DNA from: Hirudinaria manillensis
Taxonomy: Eukaryota > Annelida > Clitellata > Hirudinida > Hirudinidae
Length of the DNA stretch: 64,000 nucleotides
Assembly: GCA_034509925.1 (NCBI GenBank)
Contig: CM067526.1
Span: forward strand, 8,576,244 to 8,640,243
Reading direction: 5' to 3'
Positions 1 through 27,352 of the stretch are shown here, piece after piece; the stretch's first letter is position 1, and each line of letters opens with the position of its first letter. A model generated the notes under the pieces. That model was not told the DNA's origin. It searched no databases and saw nothing but the letters and a program-made list of their open reading frames with translations. The translations under genes were made by a program, and so were the position numbers.

Positions 1-436
1 ATGAATGAATGAATGAATGAATGAATGAATGAATGAATGAATGAATGAATGAATGAATGAATGAATGAATGAATGAATGAATGAATGAATGAATGAATGA
101 ATGAATGAATGAATGAATGAATGAATGAATGAATGAATGAATGAATGAATGAATGAATGAATGAATGAATGAATGAATGAATGAATGAATGAATGAATGA
201 ATGAATGAATGAACGAATGAATGAATGAATGAATGAATGAATGAATGAATGAATGAATGAATGAATGAATGAATGAATGAATGAATGAATGAATGAATGA
301 ATGAATGAATGAATGAATGAACGAATGAATGAATGAATGAATGAATGAATGAATGAATGAATGAATGAATGAATGAATGAATGAATGAATGAATGAATGA
401 ATGAATGAATGAATGAATGAATGAATGAATGAATGA
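1..436. repeat. GAAT/ATGA tetranucleotide satellite
   Basis: About 109 near-perfect copies of a 4-bp unit run from the window edge to 436, interrupted only by two T-to-C changes (near 213 and 321). All apparent reading frames here are repeat artefacts. The array probably extends left of the window. Confidence 0.98.
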
Positions 437-2866
437 ACTGACGGTCGAGGGATGAATGAATGGCTCGATGATGAAATTTTGTTGTTGCCAACTTTATTGT
501 TTACTCACTCAATCTTTTATTTAAGATGAATTTAGCATTTATAATCTGATACTTGCAAGTATCTAACATCTTGATAATGATTCTCGATACCCTACGTTTC
601 ACATATTTTCTTGCCAATGATACTAGCTAATAGTTTGAATATTAGCAGAAGCAATTGATTAATTCAAACTTGTAACATTAAGTAACATAATAATTTTTTA
701 AAATATATTTTATTAAAATAATTATCCGTTCTTGTATGAATTCTCAAAAGTTATTTTTATTTTAAGAGCCAGAAATAGATTTATTTACACGTTTTATCTG
801 CTTTCTTTCTTGATGCGCCAAAGATGCAAATGAATTCTTATTGCTCCTGGCAAAAGCTTTCTTGCGATCAGAAATTGTTCAACCGTGACAGAATGCTTTG
901 ATCTAATGCCTGACACCCTCCGGTCGAGTTTCGCATGGAAACAACTCATCGTCTTTGCATTATAGTATAACGATTATAACGACAGTACCAACCCTGTTGC
1001 TGTTTTGAATGTATAAAGACATGATAGAAAATGTCATTTTTAGAGCATCTGATATCATTGACATTTTAAAAATATATTTGAAATTATATTTATTATAACC
1101 TCATTGTCGTGAATTAGAAATATTGAGAGGTGTGAACATCCCCTTTTCCCTCAAATCTTGAATGTTTGTTATGCAAAGGATTGAAATATAGAAATATTAC
1201 GCGTAGAAGTGTTTGATCAGAACCAAAGTCTTAAAGTCATCTACTAGAATCAATGAACAATCTTTTGCAAGCACATCTTGCTTTTATTATTTTTAATTGT
1301 TTCCTTATGACCACGAATAGACAGAGCGTGATTTTAGCTTTAGAACTTGTTTTTCTTGTATTATCAGTGTATTTCACAACATATTTGAGTACCAGTACAC
1401 CAATCCATCGTTCAAACTAAATATGCGATGCAATTTTTAGTCAAAGAACAGGCAAATCGAGGTATTGATTCACAAAATGAAATAGTTTAAAACCGAAGAA
1501 TGCGTTCTAATATCCTGGTTTCAGCTATAGAATGACAGGCAACTACATCCCAAGGTCCGGGACTTAGTGTCTGCACTAGTTCTATTGCTAGAGGAGAGCT
1601 AAGAGAACCAATATGCCCCTTGAGTGATTAATTTGAGGATGGATGAATGGATGGATCATTAATTTATGAAAAGCAAAAACGTCATCGTGAACCCACACCT
1701 GGATTTGCCTCCCCAACTTCTCGGCCGATTTCAAAATCTGCTTGCAATGCTGGAGAGATTCCCAAGAGAATTCAATCTGGACGCAAAGTTTCGAACAGAA
1801 ACTGACAGTCAACCAATCTACTAGAGCACACGTTATCCATAGAATCTCCAATAATATTTCTAACGACAGGCAATCGAATGATTGCAACTTCTATTAGAAT
1901 GGGAGGGAACTAATCAGACTATAAAATATCAGACTCAATAACCGGAACCAAGCCACAAAACTTTCGACCTTTGATGGAAGATCTCAATTGATTTCCGAAG
2001 ATGACTCTTTAATTCCTCGAAGCAATAAATTTAACATTAAGTTGATATTGATGCTATTATTATTATTTGATATATATTTGATATTGATATATTTTTTATT
2101 ACACGATCAGTCCTATTTATTGACTTCACAGATCAGACTGACAACTATTTAAACTAAAAAAATCAAATTATTTACAACAAACCCGAAGACGGACGGTTGG
2201 TACCAGAATAGAACGCCGTGGAAAACCTGATCGAATGCATTCCATGATGTTACCTGGACATTTGTTATGACGCTGTTTGAGTTCATGTATAACGTTATGA
2301 TTGTTGATATTCTACAAAAATAAATACATGATGGCGCGTGGCTTCCTATCAATAATAAAAAAAAACATTACAGACTCTGTCCTTGATGTAACATGCAGGG
2401 TGAATGGTTGGACTGTTGAGGTATTGTGCATTGTATTAGAATATTTTCTGCGTAATTGAAAATACATGTGTGTGCAACCAGCGCAAACATTTTCTAATTT
2501 TGTCGATGAATCGACCATACCAAGATATATGAGTTTTTATAAAATTTATTGGAAATCGTCACGAACCGCTTTAACAGAAAATATCACAAAATTCGATTAG
2601 ACCGTGCAAAAGGTGAATCCGAAATGAACTGGAACAATGACGACCAGATATTGAATTTGACAAAAACAGCGTTTGTCAAGAGATTTTTATGTGGCCCAGT
2701 TAGGATTTGGGCTACTATTTCCTCTCGTGGTTCTCTGGAACTTATTTTCTGAGAAGGAAAGCTAAACACTTTATCAAAATCGCCATAATTGAGAACTAAT
2801 ATTTTCTTCCGATTTGTTTCGATCTGGAAAAGCCGAGCACATCATGTGTCTGACAGAAAAAATGAA
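437..2866. other. Noncoding AT-rich stretch, no gene recognised
   Basis: I see no conserved coding exon here. An open minus-strand frame at 1588-1887 has no recognisable domain. A 16-base stretch near 1563-1580 (TTAGTGTCTGCACTAG) differs at one position from the 3' untranslated region of the R4/Dong element at 13.1 kb, so a further decayed antisense copy is possible but unproven. Confidence 0.4.
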
Positions 2867-3500
2867 TTTGGAACGTCCCCAGAATGCCATCTGATCAATA
2901 TGTCAGATTCTTGAAAGTTCGAGCTGCAGCACTTCAATGGAAGCTGAGGTTGTCAAGATGGCAACAACTAAGCGGCATAAAGTGCGACGAGGGATGTGAT
3001 CATTTCGAATCTCTAGGTCACATGATTCAGAAGTGAACCAGAGAACCAAAAAACCCGGGCATGAGAGACGCAACAATCTTGCGAAGATCATAGAAAGTGA
3101 ACCACAAGGAAGAGGTTTTACCACAAGTGTAGAACGTTGCATTCCAATGTGTGATGGGGTTAAAATTCCAGAGATGACGAATATGTGATCTGCGATGTCA
3201 GCGTAGTCGCTGATGCAGTGGATCTGGTCAGTGTCCATAAAATGAAGAAAAACATACATTCATGGATTTCGAAGAAAGCTCCCGATTAAACTGAAGACAT
3301 CAATTGAACGAACTTAAGACTTTGCGCATTTTGTCATGGATGGTTTTATTGACTCAAAACCCTCCTTTTTTCTGATGGTCCCTGAACGAGGGCATTAAAT
3401 CTGATGAGGACTGTTAAATGTTACTGCTTGTATTTTCTATTTCGATTCGATTTTTTGTTATTTGGAATTGAATGTGAAAGGCTGAGAAAATAAAAAAGCA
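2867..3500 (+). mobile_element. Decayed 3' fragment of an R4/Dong-type non-LTR retrotransposon
   Basis: The plus strand encodes a broken copy of the C-terminal part of the element at 13.0-15.7 kb. The stretch reading KVRAAALQWKLRLSRW matches KVRAAALHCRLRASRW in that element. It is followed by the same cysteine-histidine finger (CDEGC, then FESLGHMIQK) and then by several stops and shifts through the restriction-like endonuclease region. The 3' end also matches: both copies finish with GTGA, GGC(C/T)GAGAAAATAAAAAA. This is a 5'-truncated dead copy, much older than the intact one. Confidence 0.85.
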
Positions 3501-4400
3501 ATAATGACAATTGTTAATTTGTAAAGCGCCATGTGCTAGCCATATGTGAGAGGAGCCTTGTGTGTTCATATTAATTATTTACTGAAGAGATGGCGCTTGA
3601 AGAGGCAAAATACTTTTGTTTTGACAAGTATATTTTTTTTTATTAAATAGCTTATCAGATGTTCAAATCATCCATGCCGCAAAAAAATGGGCCACTTTTA
3701 ACCTCCAGTTGCAACACAATGAGTTGCAATGTTCTACTTTTTAAGGAAAGTATTTTTATGACTATGTGTAGATTTAAAAAAAAAATATTTTTTGCGGCCC
3801 ACGGACACCTCAAAATTATTTTTTTTTAATTCCATGGTTTGAGAACTTCGGAATTAGACGATTTCATATGATTGTCAAGCATGGATGACATACGTCAGCT
3901 TTTTCTGGCTTCATCGAAGCTACTATGTACTCTCTACTAAGTCATATCTCTACAAAGACTCCGGCAAATACAAGCTATGAAATCAAGTTACCGCACTTCC
4001 TCACACCCCTAGATAGAAAACCCGTCGCTACGATTGTAAATTTCAAGAATAATTTTTGATCGTCAATGTCAAAGGAGGCGAGACATTGTAACAGAAATTG
4101 AAGTGATTGTGAATATTTTCATATACGAGGTGTTTATGTAATTCATCCATACTCCATCTGTCAAATTGAACGAGATAGATCAATTCGTGAAATAAAAATA
4201 TTTCGTTGGATTGAAGAGGCAAATCAGAAGAAGTTGATGAGGACATTAAATAATAATTTAAATCCCATAATGCGTGCTTTGATGGGATGAATGACCTTAA
4301 CCACATCTTTATCTGATTTGACTGCAGTTTAACTCAGCTTAACAATTACACCGAATTAAAGTACGCCCTTTGAAAGAGTTTTGTGCTAGTCCCCTCGTGT
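3501..4400. other. Noncoding stretch with a possible small inverted-repeat element
   Basis: No gene is evident. Around 3677-3812 the motif GCCGCAAAAAAAT recurs as its reverse complement (ATTTTTTGCGGCC) about 110 bases later. This suggests a short inverted-repeat element or hairpin, but the arms are AT-rich and short. Confidence 0.35.
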
Positions 4401-4407
4401 TGAGGGA

Positions 4408-5081
4408 ATGATTCCTTTCTTTAAAAAAGAAAGACTTGCATATTTATCCGCCAAACCACGCACTACTTTATCCTACCGTTTGAAGGGTGGGAATGTAACA
4501 TCATTGGAGCAGGTGGCGAGCCTTTTGTGTGTCGATGGGTCTTCCGCTTGCCTCGATTTTGTTCTATTGCAGGGGAGAACCAGGCTTATGCATGACGGAC
4601 ATGCTCAAGCCGCAGATAACTTTGTGGCAACACACGAATGTAAAGCACCCCGTTATGGAGATCTGACAAAATCTAGCATGCGAGGTAAGGTTGTATAAAC
4701 AGCAGCTTCATGATAATGAGAGTATTAAAGAAAAGGATCCTCACGAAAGTCGGTGCTTTTGTTGTCATGAAAAATGGCGTTCGAAGAATTTCTGCCCTAA
4801 GGAGACTTCGACCAATAACCAAAGCCAACCCATTAGAGCACCGTTGCTGTACCAAGCACTCAGAAGTCTCTTTGAATAAGACCCTAAACATAAGTCGTTG
4901 TACTGTCCAGTATGGTAAGTCTGCTTCAATCCCTAATTTGCGCCAAGTTATGATGGGCACGTTTATTGACGCTGAGGAATTCTACAAGAAATGTTTTACC
5001 TTTGTAAATGTTGAGAACCTTCTTATAAAGCTTTGCTTGATGCTGGAGCTGAGGTGTGTTGCATACGTGAGGATTTGGTAA
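4408..5081 (+). other. Unassigned ORFs, possible transposon or gene relic
   Basis: Two open frames lie here: 4408-4698 (96 codons, running into a plausible GTAAGG donor) and, in another frame, 4710-5081. Their composition is less AT-biased than the flanks. The second has a helix-turn-helix-like stretch (KTLNISRCTVQ) that resembles the N-terminal DNA-binding part of Tc1-type transposases, but the match is weak. No function can be assigned. Confidence 0.3.
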
Positions 5082-6040
5082 TCCCTTTGTATGTGATATT
5101 TCAAAAACAAATAAATGTGTTGGGTCTCAGAGATAAACCTAAGTTCATATACACGATTGACGATTGAACCATGCTCAGAGAATCATCTCTCAATATTCAA
5201 TATTGCCCCAAAAATAGCTGTTTTGTTTGCAATACTATTAATTCCTAATGTCGCCAAACTTATAGATTCCATTTTCTATAGAAAATGAAGATGCTAAGGG
5301 GGAAGGGGTTGATTGGGACTTTGGGGTTTCGATTGGCTTAACGAAGTATCAGCAGTATCGAACTTGATCATATAATGCCTACTTCATTTTGTAGGATGTT
5401 TTTAAAAGTCTCATCCTTGTACTCATATAACATTCTTTCATCACGAAATTACAGAACTGCGATTTTGCTAAATCTAACGTTAAACGCTATTCCATCAATA
5501 TATTCTAAGATTCCAACACATTGAAGTGACCAATCAAATTTAATAACAATATTATTATTAGTAGTAGTATCATTATTATCATTTATAAAAACTAATCTGT
5601 TTTAAATAAGCTTAAAAGCCATTCCTGAATCCTTACGTTCCGGATTAATAATTGCTAAGAAAGAGTATATAATATATTACCGCTTTATGTATAAATTATA
5701 ATTTAGGTATTTGTTTTCAATATATTCAATTTGAAAATTTGTGCTTCAGATAGCATTTTGTCGGTCTACGTAATTCTTTTGTAATATTTTATGAAATTCC
5801 CAAATCGAATATTCATTCGAGTTCAATTAATTTGTATAAGTCTGCCTATTTGTTTACAAAGAATATTTCAATTAAAAATTATATTAAATTATCAAAACAT
5901 ATACATAGATTTAGAAAAGACACTTAATGATATCGATTTCTTGCCTTTAAAGACTTGAATTTGTCAATTTCTGAGATTTCTAGAAGGTTGAATCGCTGAG
6001 GAAAGACGTTATCTTAGTCTTCCTCAAAGCAAAATGTGCA
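5082..6040. other. AT-rich intergenic DNA, nothing recognised
   Basis: Low-complexity AT-rich sequence with no supported exon, RNA gene or repeat family. Confidence 0.5.
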
Positions 6041-6059
6041 AATCTGGGCTGAGAATATA

Positions 6060-6270
6060 ACTGCCCGCCAAAGCCCGCTTTGAAGCATTGAACGCAAGCT
6101 CGGTCCGGCCCGCCCATTTGTCTGAAGTCGAACGGCCTGGCCCGGGCCAGATTTGGACGGACCAATTTTTTTGCCCAATCCCGCTTTGAAATGTTGAACG
6201 CCGGCAGGGTCCCCTCATTTGTTTGAAGCCGATTGGCCCGTCCAAACCCGGCCCGTTAAAGGCCAGGTCT
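6060..6270. repeat. GC-rich direct repeat (two units of about 100 bp)
   Basis: Two diverged direct copies sit side by side. Each carries CCCGCTTTGAA, then TTGAACGC, then CATTTGT(C/T)TGAAG and a GGCCC-rich end. The local GC content contrasts sharply with the AT-rich surroundings. The origin is unknown; it may be part of a dispersed repeat. Confidence 0.6.
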
Positions 6271-7169
6271 CTTAATGTACACTGCAATAGCCCCCCTTTT
6301 TTTGAGACGGAGTGAGAAGGCCTCAGTAGCGAATGTGGTCTGGGTTGGTGCTAAGTAGTAGTCGCCCTGCTCTTGTGCGATGGGGTTCAGTAGTCTCAGG
6401 TGCAAGCGTAGCCATGTTTGCCATGGCTTCGCAGGTGTCTCTGGTGGCAGCGATGCGAAGGGTTAACGATTTCATCAAGGGTTAATGAGAAAGCGAGAAA
6501 CTTTCCATGGATAAATGGTTCTGGTTCTGTTCCCCTTAGGCGCCGATGAAAGGTACAGAATAACTTGATAACTCATGCATGCCTATATTGCGTTCCATTA
6601 TATTCTAACGTGCTTCATATTGTAAAAAAAACATTTTTTAAAATTGTCTTATCAACATTAAAACAAGCTAGTAAAATATTTATCAATTATTTGTTCTATC
6701 TAATTTTTATTTACCATTAAAACCCCCAAAACCTTCCACCCCTTGGGCTCACCACTGCTCGAATCGTTACGTGCGTTTCCATCATTTTCAAAGATTGATT
6801 AAATTTCTGATGCCACGATGTAGACGTGAAAGATGATGTAGTTAAGGCTCTAACGAATCGATTAGGATTAATCGATTAAAAAGTGAAGTGCCTGGAGGGC
6901 TTTTAATGAAGTTCAAGAATGCTGACAGTAATTTCATTTCAGTGGTAGCCTCCTCGTTCGTGTTTGCAATGCAGTCCGGTTGAGTCACTCCAGGAGACAG
7001 CACTGCAGCTGGAGAAAATCGTTGCGGTTGGTCCTCGTCCACCCCCATTGTTTCAACCGCTGATGTGATTCGTTAATGACTTTCAGTTATTGAACTTGGA
7101 CTGCGCACATTACCGTTTGTGACGTTTGTTTATTTTCGTTAGCAACCGCAGGTGTCTTAAGATCGAGAT
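6271..7169. promoter_or_regulatory. Upstream region of the CELSR gene
   Basis: About 0.9 kb between the GC-rich repeat and the CELSR start codon. No coding exon is supported. I could not identify a specific promoter element, so this is positional inference only. Confidence 0.3.
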
Positions 7170-23098
<15,929 letters not shown>

Positions 23099-23217
23099 AG
23101 GTGAGAGTAGTATCTGGAGCTTTAGATTTTGATAGTTTATTTGATTTTAGTTTATTATTTGATTTTAGTTTATTTGTGCCTCTTTTCTTGATTTTTTATC
23201 TTTGTTTAACCACACTC

Positions 23218-23223
23218 AATAAA
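23218..23223 (+). terminator. Probable CELSR polyadenylation signal
   Basis: AATAAA about 120 bases after the CELSR stop, in the short gap before the convergent ALG13 gene. Confidence 0.55.
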
Positions 23224-23778
23224 TAATTGATAATTGTTGGTTTCAAGCAGGTACGAATGCTGAATACAACATAATCAACTCCCCTCTCAGATTGCTTTGA
23301 GATCAGATTCCAACTTCATAAGATTTAGAAAATAATTTCTGTTCTAACAGCACACAAGCCAAGGTGCTTCTTCCAATGTATTCCAAGTTACTGCCTGTCT
23401 GAACATTAGTTACATCTCATTATTTTCGGACTCCTTCATGAATGCTTGTTATGTGCATTCTTCAAGATGTTGCTTAATTCATAACATGGAACCACCAAAT
23501 CATCTAATTAGAAGAAAATGTGACATTCCCTGCCAAATCTTATATTCAGAAATGATTTGTCAGAAATGGTTTGTGGACCATTAAATCAAATTTCATACAT
23601 TTCCTTTAAAGCAAATTCTCTCAATTTTAATATTGTGCTATTAGCTAATAAAGCCAAATAAATCATGAGACCACTGCATCAGTTGCAGATTAATTTGCAA
23701 AAAATATTCATGTTTTTCTTGTTTTAGTGAAATCTATTTTTTTATTAAAGAATCTAATATGTGAAAGAGATCGTGTTG

Positions 23779-24606
23779 TTAATTCATGTTGGTCATGACG
23801 TGATTCACAAAAGAAACAAATAATTCGGGATCTCCAGCTGGCAATTCAACCAGATTTTCTGTTTGCATCTCACTCAGAGTGTCCTTGAGTGTTCTGATCA
23901 ACAAAAGAATAATTTTCTTTAACAATTTGTTAAAATCCTTTTCCAATAACAATTTGTTGCTAGAGAGAGGCTTATTCAGACCTGCAAGTGCACATAAAAA
24001 CAAATCCTTCATCATGGAGCTGCTGTGCAAGCTCCAGCTGATGGTTGTCCATGAGGTCTTCATTTACGACAACAACCAATGGCTTTTTCTGATTTAAAAC
24101 TTCTAAGCAGCTGCCAGCACCTTTGAAAAATTATTCTTATATCATGTAATGATAAAAAAAAGTGTTTATTATGAATTACCTGCATGGCTGATAACAAGGT
24201 CAGAGGTTCCAATGTTTTCAGCTATTGAGTCTTTGAATCTGAAATACTCCAAAGACACTTCGTGATAACTTGTAGGTAGTTCCTTGATATTCCCATTGTA
24301 ATTCCCAATTTGGAGAACAAGGCCAGTGTACCCTCTGTTTTCCAATACCTATGATCAATTGAAAACGTGTTGGAGATATAATTCCCATAGCCGCTGACGT
24401 CTTTTCTTTATAGGATAATATTGGGTTTGTATTTTGCGGAGGTTAATGTTAGATTATCCAAATGTTCAATTTTAGATTATGTTCAAAGAAGTCTAGTGAA
24501 CTAATAGTCCTAAATTATAGCAGAACACCTGCAGAGTTCCTTCAGACGTCAATGTCTGAATAAGTTTATCGAAAGAGGTACTCCCGACGGTGCAGAACAC
24601 TTTCAT
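23779..24606 (-). CDS. ALG13: ALG13, UDP-GlcNAc transferase catalytic subunit
   Basis: ALG13 with ALG14 adds the second GlcNAc to dolichol-linked oligosaccharide at the cytosolic face of the ER. Four exons (minus strand): 24529-24606, 24180-24348, 23982-24120 and 23779-23893 give 166 aa in one frame. It starts [16 protein letters not shown], has VISHAGAGSCLE (the glycosyltransferase loop near the substrate) and [15 protein letters not shown], and ends [12 protein letters not shown]. The length matches the short fungal/animal form, without the OTU and Tudor domains of the long vertebrate isoform. It converges with CELSR, and an AATAAA on the minus strand lies at 23741-23746. ALG14 is not in the window. 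Confidence 0.95.
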
Positions 24607-25150
24607 CGTCTCAAGACGTGTCGGAGCTTTTTGCCTGGATGATTCCTGTATTTAATATTAATGAGCGCATCGGTAGGAGGAGCTACATTTTATAAACAGA
24701 TTTCGGGATTGCGGACGTTTTGTTCCGGCATACATATCGCATCATATTTACGACAAAATAAAATCAACTCATTAATAATTCTCGTTTATTTATGTTATCT
24801 TTTACAATTGTTGTTACAACCAACAAATAATAAATATGAGTGACAACAAATAGAATTAAATAATATTTAAGCTCATCACTTAGGAATAAATATTAAAAGT
24901 ACCTTATAAATATTAAGTGCGTGAATCCTAGGAGGCCGATGGTAAGCATGACTACACATAAACAAATCTAAAAGTGGACAATAAGTAACTTATCTTTACC
25001 CTTTGACTTTTGCACTATTTGCAGCTATTATCCGTCACTCAAATATAATTTATAAATTTTAATTTCCACAATATGAACACAATGAAACAAATTTTATTAG
25101 CCAGAAGTGAGCGGCACCGCCCCAAGTGATCACATGGAAGACGACTTTAG

Positions 25151-25156
25151 TTTATT
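25151..25156 (-). terminator. Probable ASZ1 polyadenylation signal
   Basis: TTTATT on the plus strand is AATAAA on the minus strand, about 55 bases past the ASZ1 stop. Confidence 0.5.
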
Positions 25157-25210
25157 TCAATTAGTCTAAGCTAATCGCTTACAATAAAAAATTTCTGCCT
25201 TCTTGCAGTG

Positions 25211-27352
25211 CTAAGACATTCTAAACCACACAATTGCGCTTAGGAGAGGCACACAGACAGCTAAAAGCCACTTAGTCCAATTCCTTTGAACTGGTTTGAA
25301 TTCAATCAAATGAGGAGGTTCTGCAATGCCCCTTTTGCAGATCTATAAAAAAAGAAAACAAATCACAGGCAAAATTAATATTTCATATTTGAGTAAGCCC
25401 TGTCCAAACCTTGTCCAATGTTTTTTTAAATCTTAGCATTTCAGTGTACATGTTCATTAGATTTTTCTTGGATTGGAGATATCTCGATTCAATATCCTCC
25501 AACATGATTGCATTTTCCTTAAGAATTCATGGAAATTGCAAACAAAAATTATGGAAAAAGATTGTAAGCACCACTTACAAATTTGCCTTCAGCAACAAGT
25601 CTTTGGACATAGTACACAGTACTCTCCATCACTTTCAACTGATGTTTCAGATTTTTTACCCATGAAATCAACTCTGCACCACTGAAATGATTTAAATATT
25701 TCACCAAATATAGCACCTCATGAAGCTAAGATGCAGCCATACCTAATTTTCCTTGAAATTTCTTGAAGTTTAAGGGACAAAACTGGCCAAGGACACCTGT
25801 GAAATCGATCAATTGCACCTAGAATTTCATTTCTATAGCATAGCTGATCAACTCCTCTCTGAAATCCATAATTTAAAGAAAAATAATCATTCAAATGTAA
25901 TACAAGATAATTTAAATTTTTAAGAAACACTTAAAGTCACATCAGCTCTTTAAGGCAAGATTTTGCTTAGTACCAAAAAAAAACAGGCATTAGAGAAATT
26001 TCTCATTGATTAATCATGAATCTCATCAATTAATAATGAAATCCGACATGCAATACATCATTTGTTCTGAATTTATAAATAATTTAATAAATAAAATCTC
26101 ACAGCTTGGAGATCTTCATCTCTGAACAACAAAAATTCATAGAATGGAATATCCCTGAAGGCAGGAATGAATAGCGGAAGTTGTATGCTGTCAAGGAAAA
26201 GAGAGGTTGCATTCTGTTCATTTCTGAATAAGAAACAAAAGGATTTAATGAAGATTTAATTTATAAAAAAGAATTCAACAACAGGTGCCTTACATGCTCA
26301 AAGTATCATAGACTTTAGTAACATAGAATAAATCTTCATTGGGACGTTGGAGGTCTATAGACAAAACTCTGAATTCAAACAATATGAGTGGAATTAAGGA
26401 CATGACAATAATAATTATATTTGTAATAATAATAATAATTCAACAAGTGAATAAAACCTTACACTTCTCTTGAGAAATTAATTCCAAATTCGTTCAAAAT
26501 TGTCTGACAGTTTTTTATCTTTGACTCATCCTTTTGGATCAAATAACCTCCCAGTACAACATCCATGTGCAAATCTGCCCTCAAAATGGTAGTTATTATA
26601 AGTTAAATTGCAAGAATAACATAATTTACATAGAATATTTATAACTTGCTAACCATTGGAATCAGAACCATTAAGGATAAATTGCAGTGAAGAAGCTGAA
26701 GCATAAAATGCTGCATAATCCAAAGGGGTCCAACCTCTCTCATTAATTCGACTTCTTGAGTTGATTCCTATCATCATTAAGCATTTGTTACTAAAATTTC
26801 TTCTCATCTTAATACATCAAAATGCTGATTTAATTCACTAACCACAACTGAAAAACTTTTCAACAACTGATAAATTGTCTTTCTTGATAGCCAACCTCAA
26901 ATCATCATAACTCAAGACGTCTCCAGATGTAATAAGCACTGGGTTAAAATATTTGCTTCTTTCTCCTTTCCAAAAAAACTTCAAATACTTCTTATTAAAA
27001 TAATCATCGTCATCATCAAGAAGTATGTCAGTTGGGGACATCTGAAATAGTTATTCATTAGGATCAAATTAAGTTAGGACTAAGTGAACAGACAACGTGT
27101 CTCTTCATTTAGCTTATCTACTTATTTCTTTCCCAGTAAATGACTAAAACATTCACCCAAATTCTTGCCGTCCTTAAGAAAGGAAGCTTATTTTATAGTG
27201 TAAGTTACGGTTAAAAGCAAAAAAATGATTTTCCCTTTGAAAAACTTTCGAAATCTCACCAAAACCTCGTCACGATGGTAATTTTCATCTTCGCTGTAAT
27301 AATCAAAATCTGAACAATCAGAATCATCGGAGAAATCACCACCATAAAACAT
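25211..27352 (-). CDS. ASZ1: ASZ1/GASZ-like ankyrin-SAM-coiled coil tail-anchored protein
   Basis: GASZ sits on the mitochondrial outer membrane in germ cells and supports piRNA production. Ten exons (minus): 27260-27352, 26843-27041, 26654-26767, 26463-26574, 26294-26368, 26103-26223, 25743-25858, 25579-25681, 25410-25517, 25211-25342; 390 aa in one frame. The acidic N-terminus (FSDDSDCSDFDYYSEDE) leads to ankyrin sequence (DNLSVVEKFFSCG, GWTPLDYAAF), a degenerate middle, a SAM domain (about residues 200-265; FYEFLLFRDEDLQA), a coiled coil (about 285-345) and a C-terminal membrane anchor (WLLAVCVPLLSAIVWF). This order and the ankyrin match identify GASZ. It is shorter than the vertebrate protein (about 475 aa), with fewer clear ankyrin repeats. 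The start could also be the second Met, three codons in. Confidence 0.85.

Noticed and set aside
1..436. CRISPR-like or satellite centromere array
   Set aside because: A 4-bp perfect tandem repeat without spacers is a simple microsatellite.
1560..1900. Third copy of the R4/Dong element, antisense
   Set aside because: Only a 16-base near-match to the 3' untranslated region was found, with no protein similarity beside it.
23879..24097. 72-codon plus-strand frame
   Set aside because: Antisense shadow of ALG13 exons 3-4.
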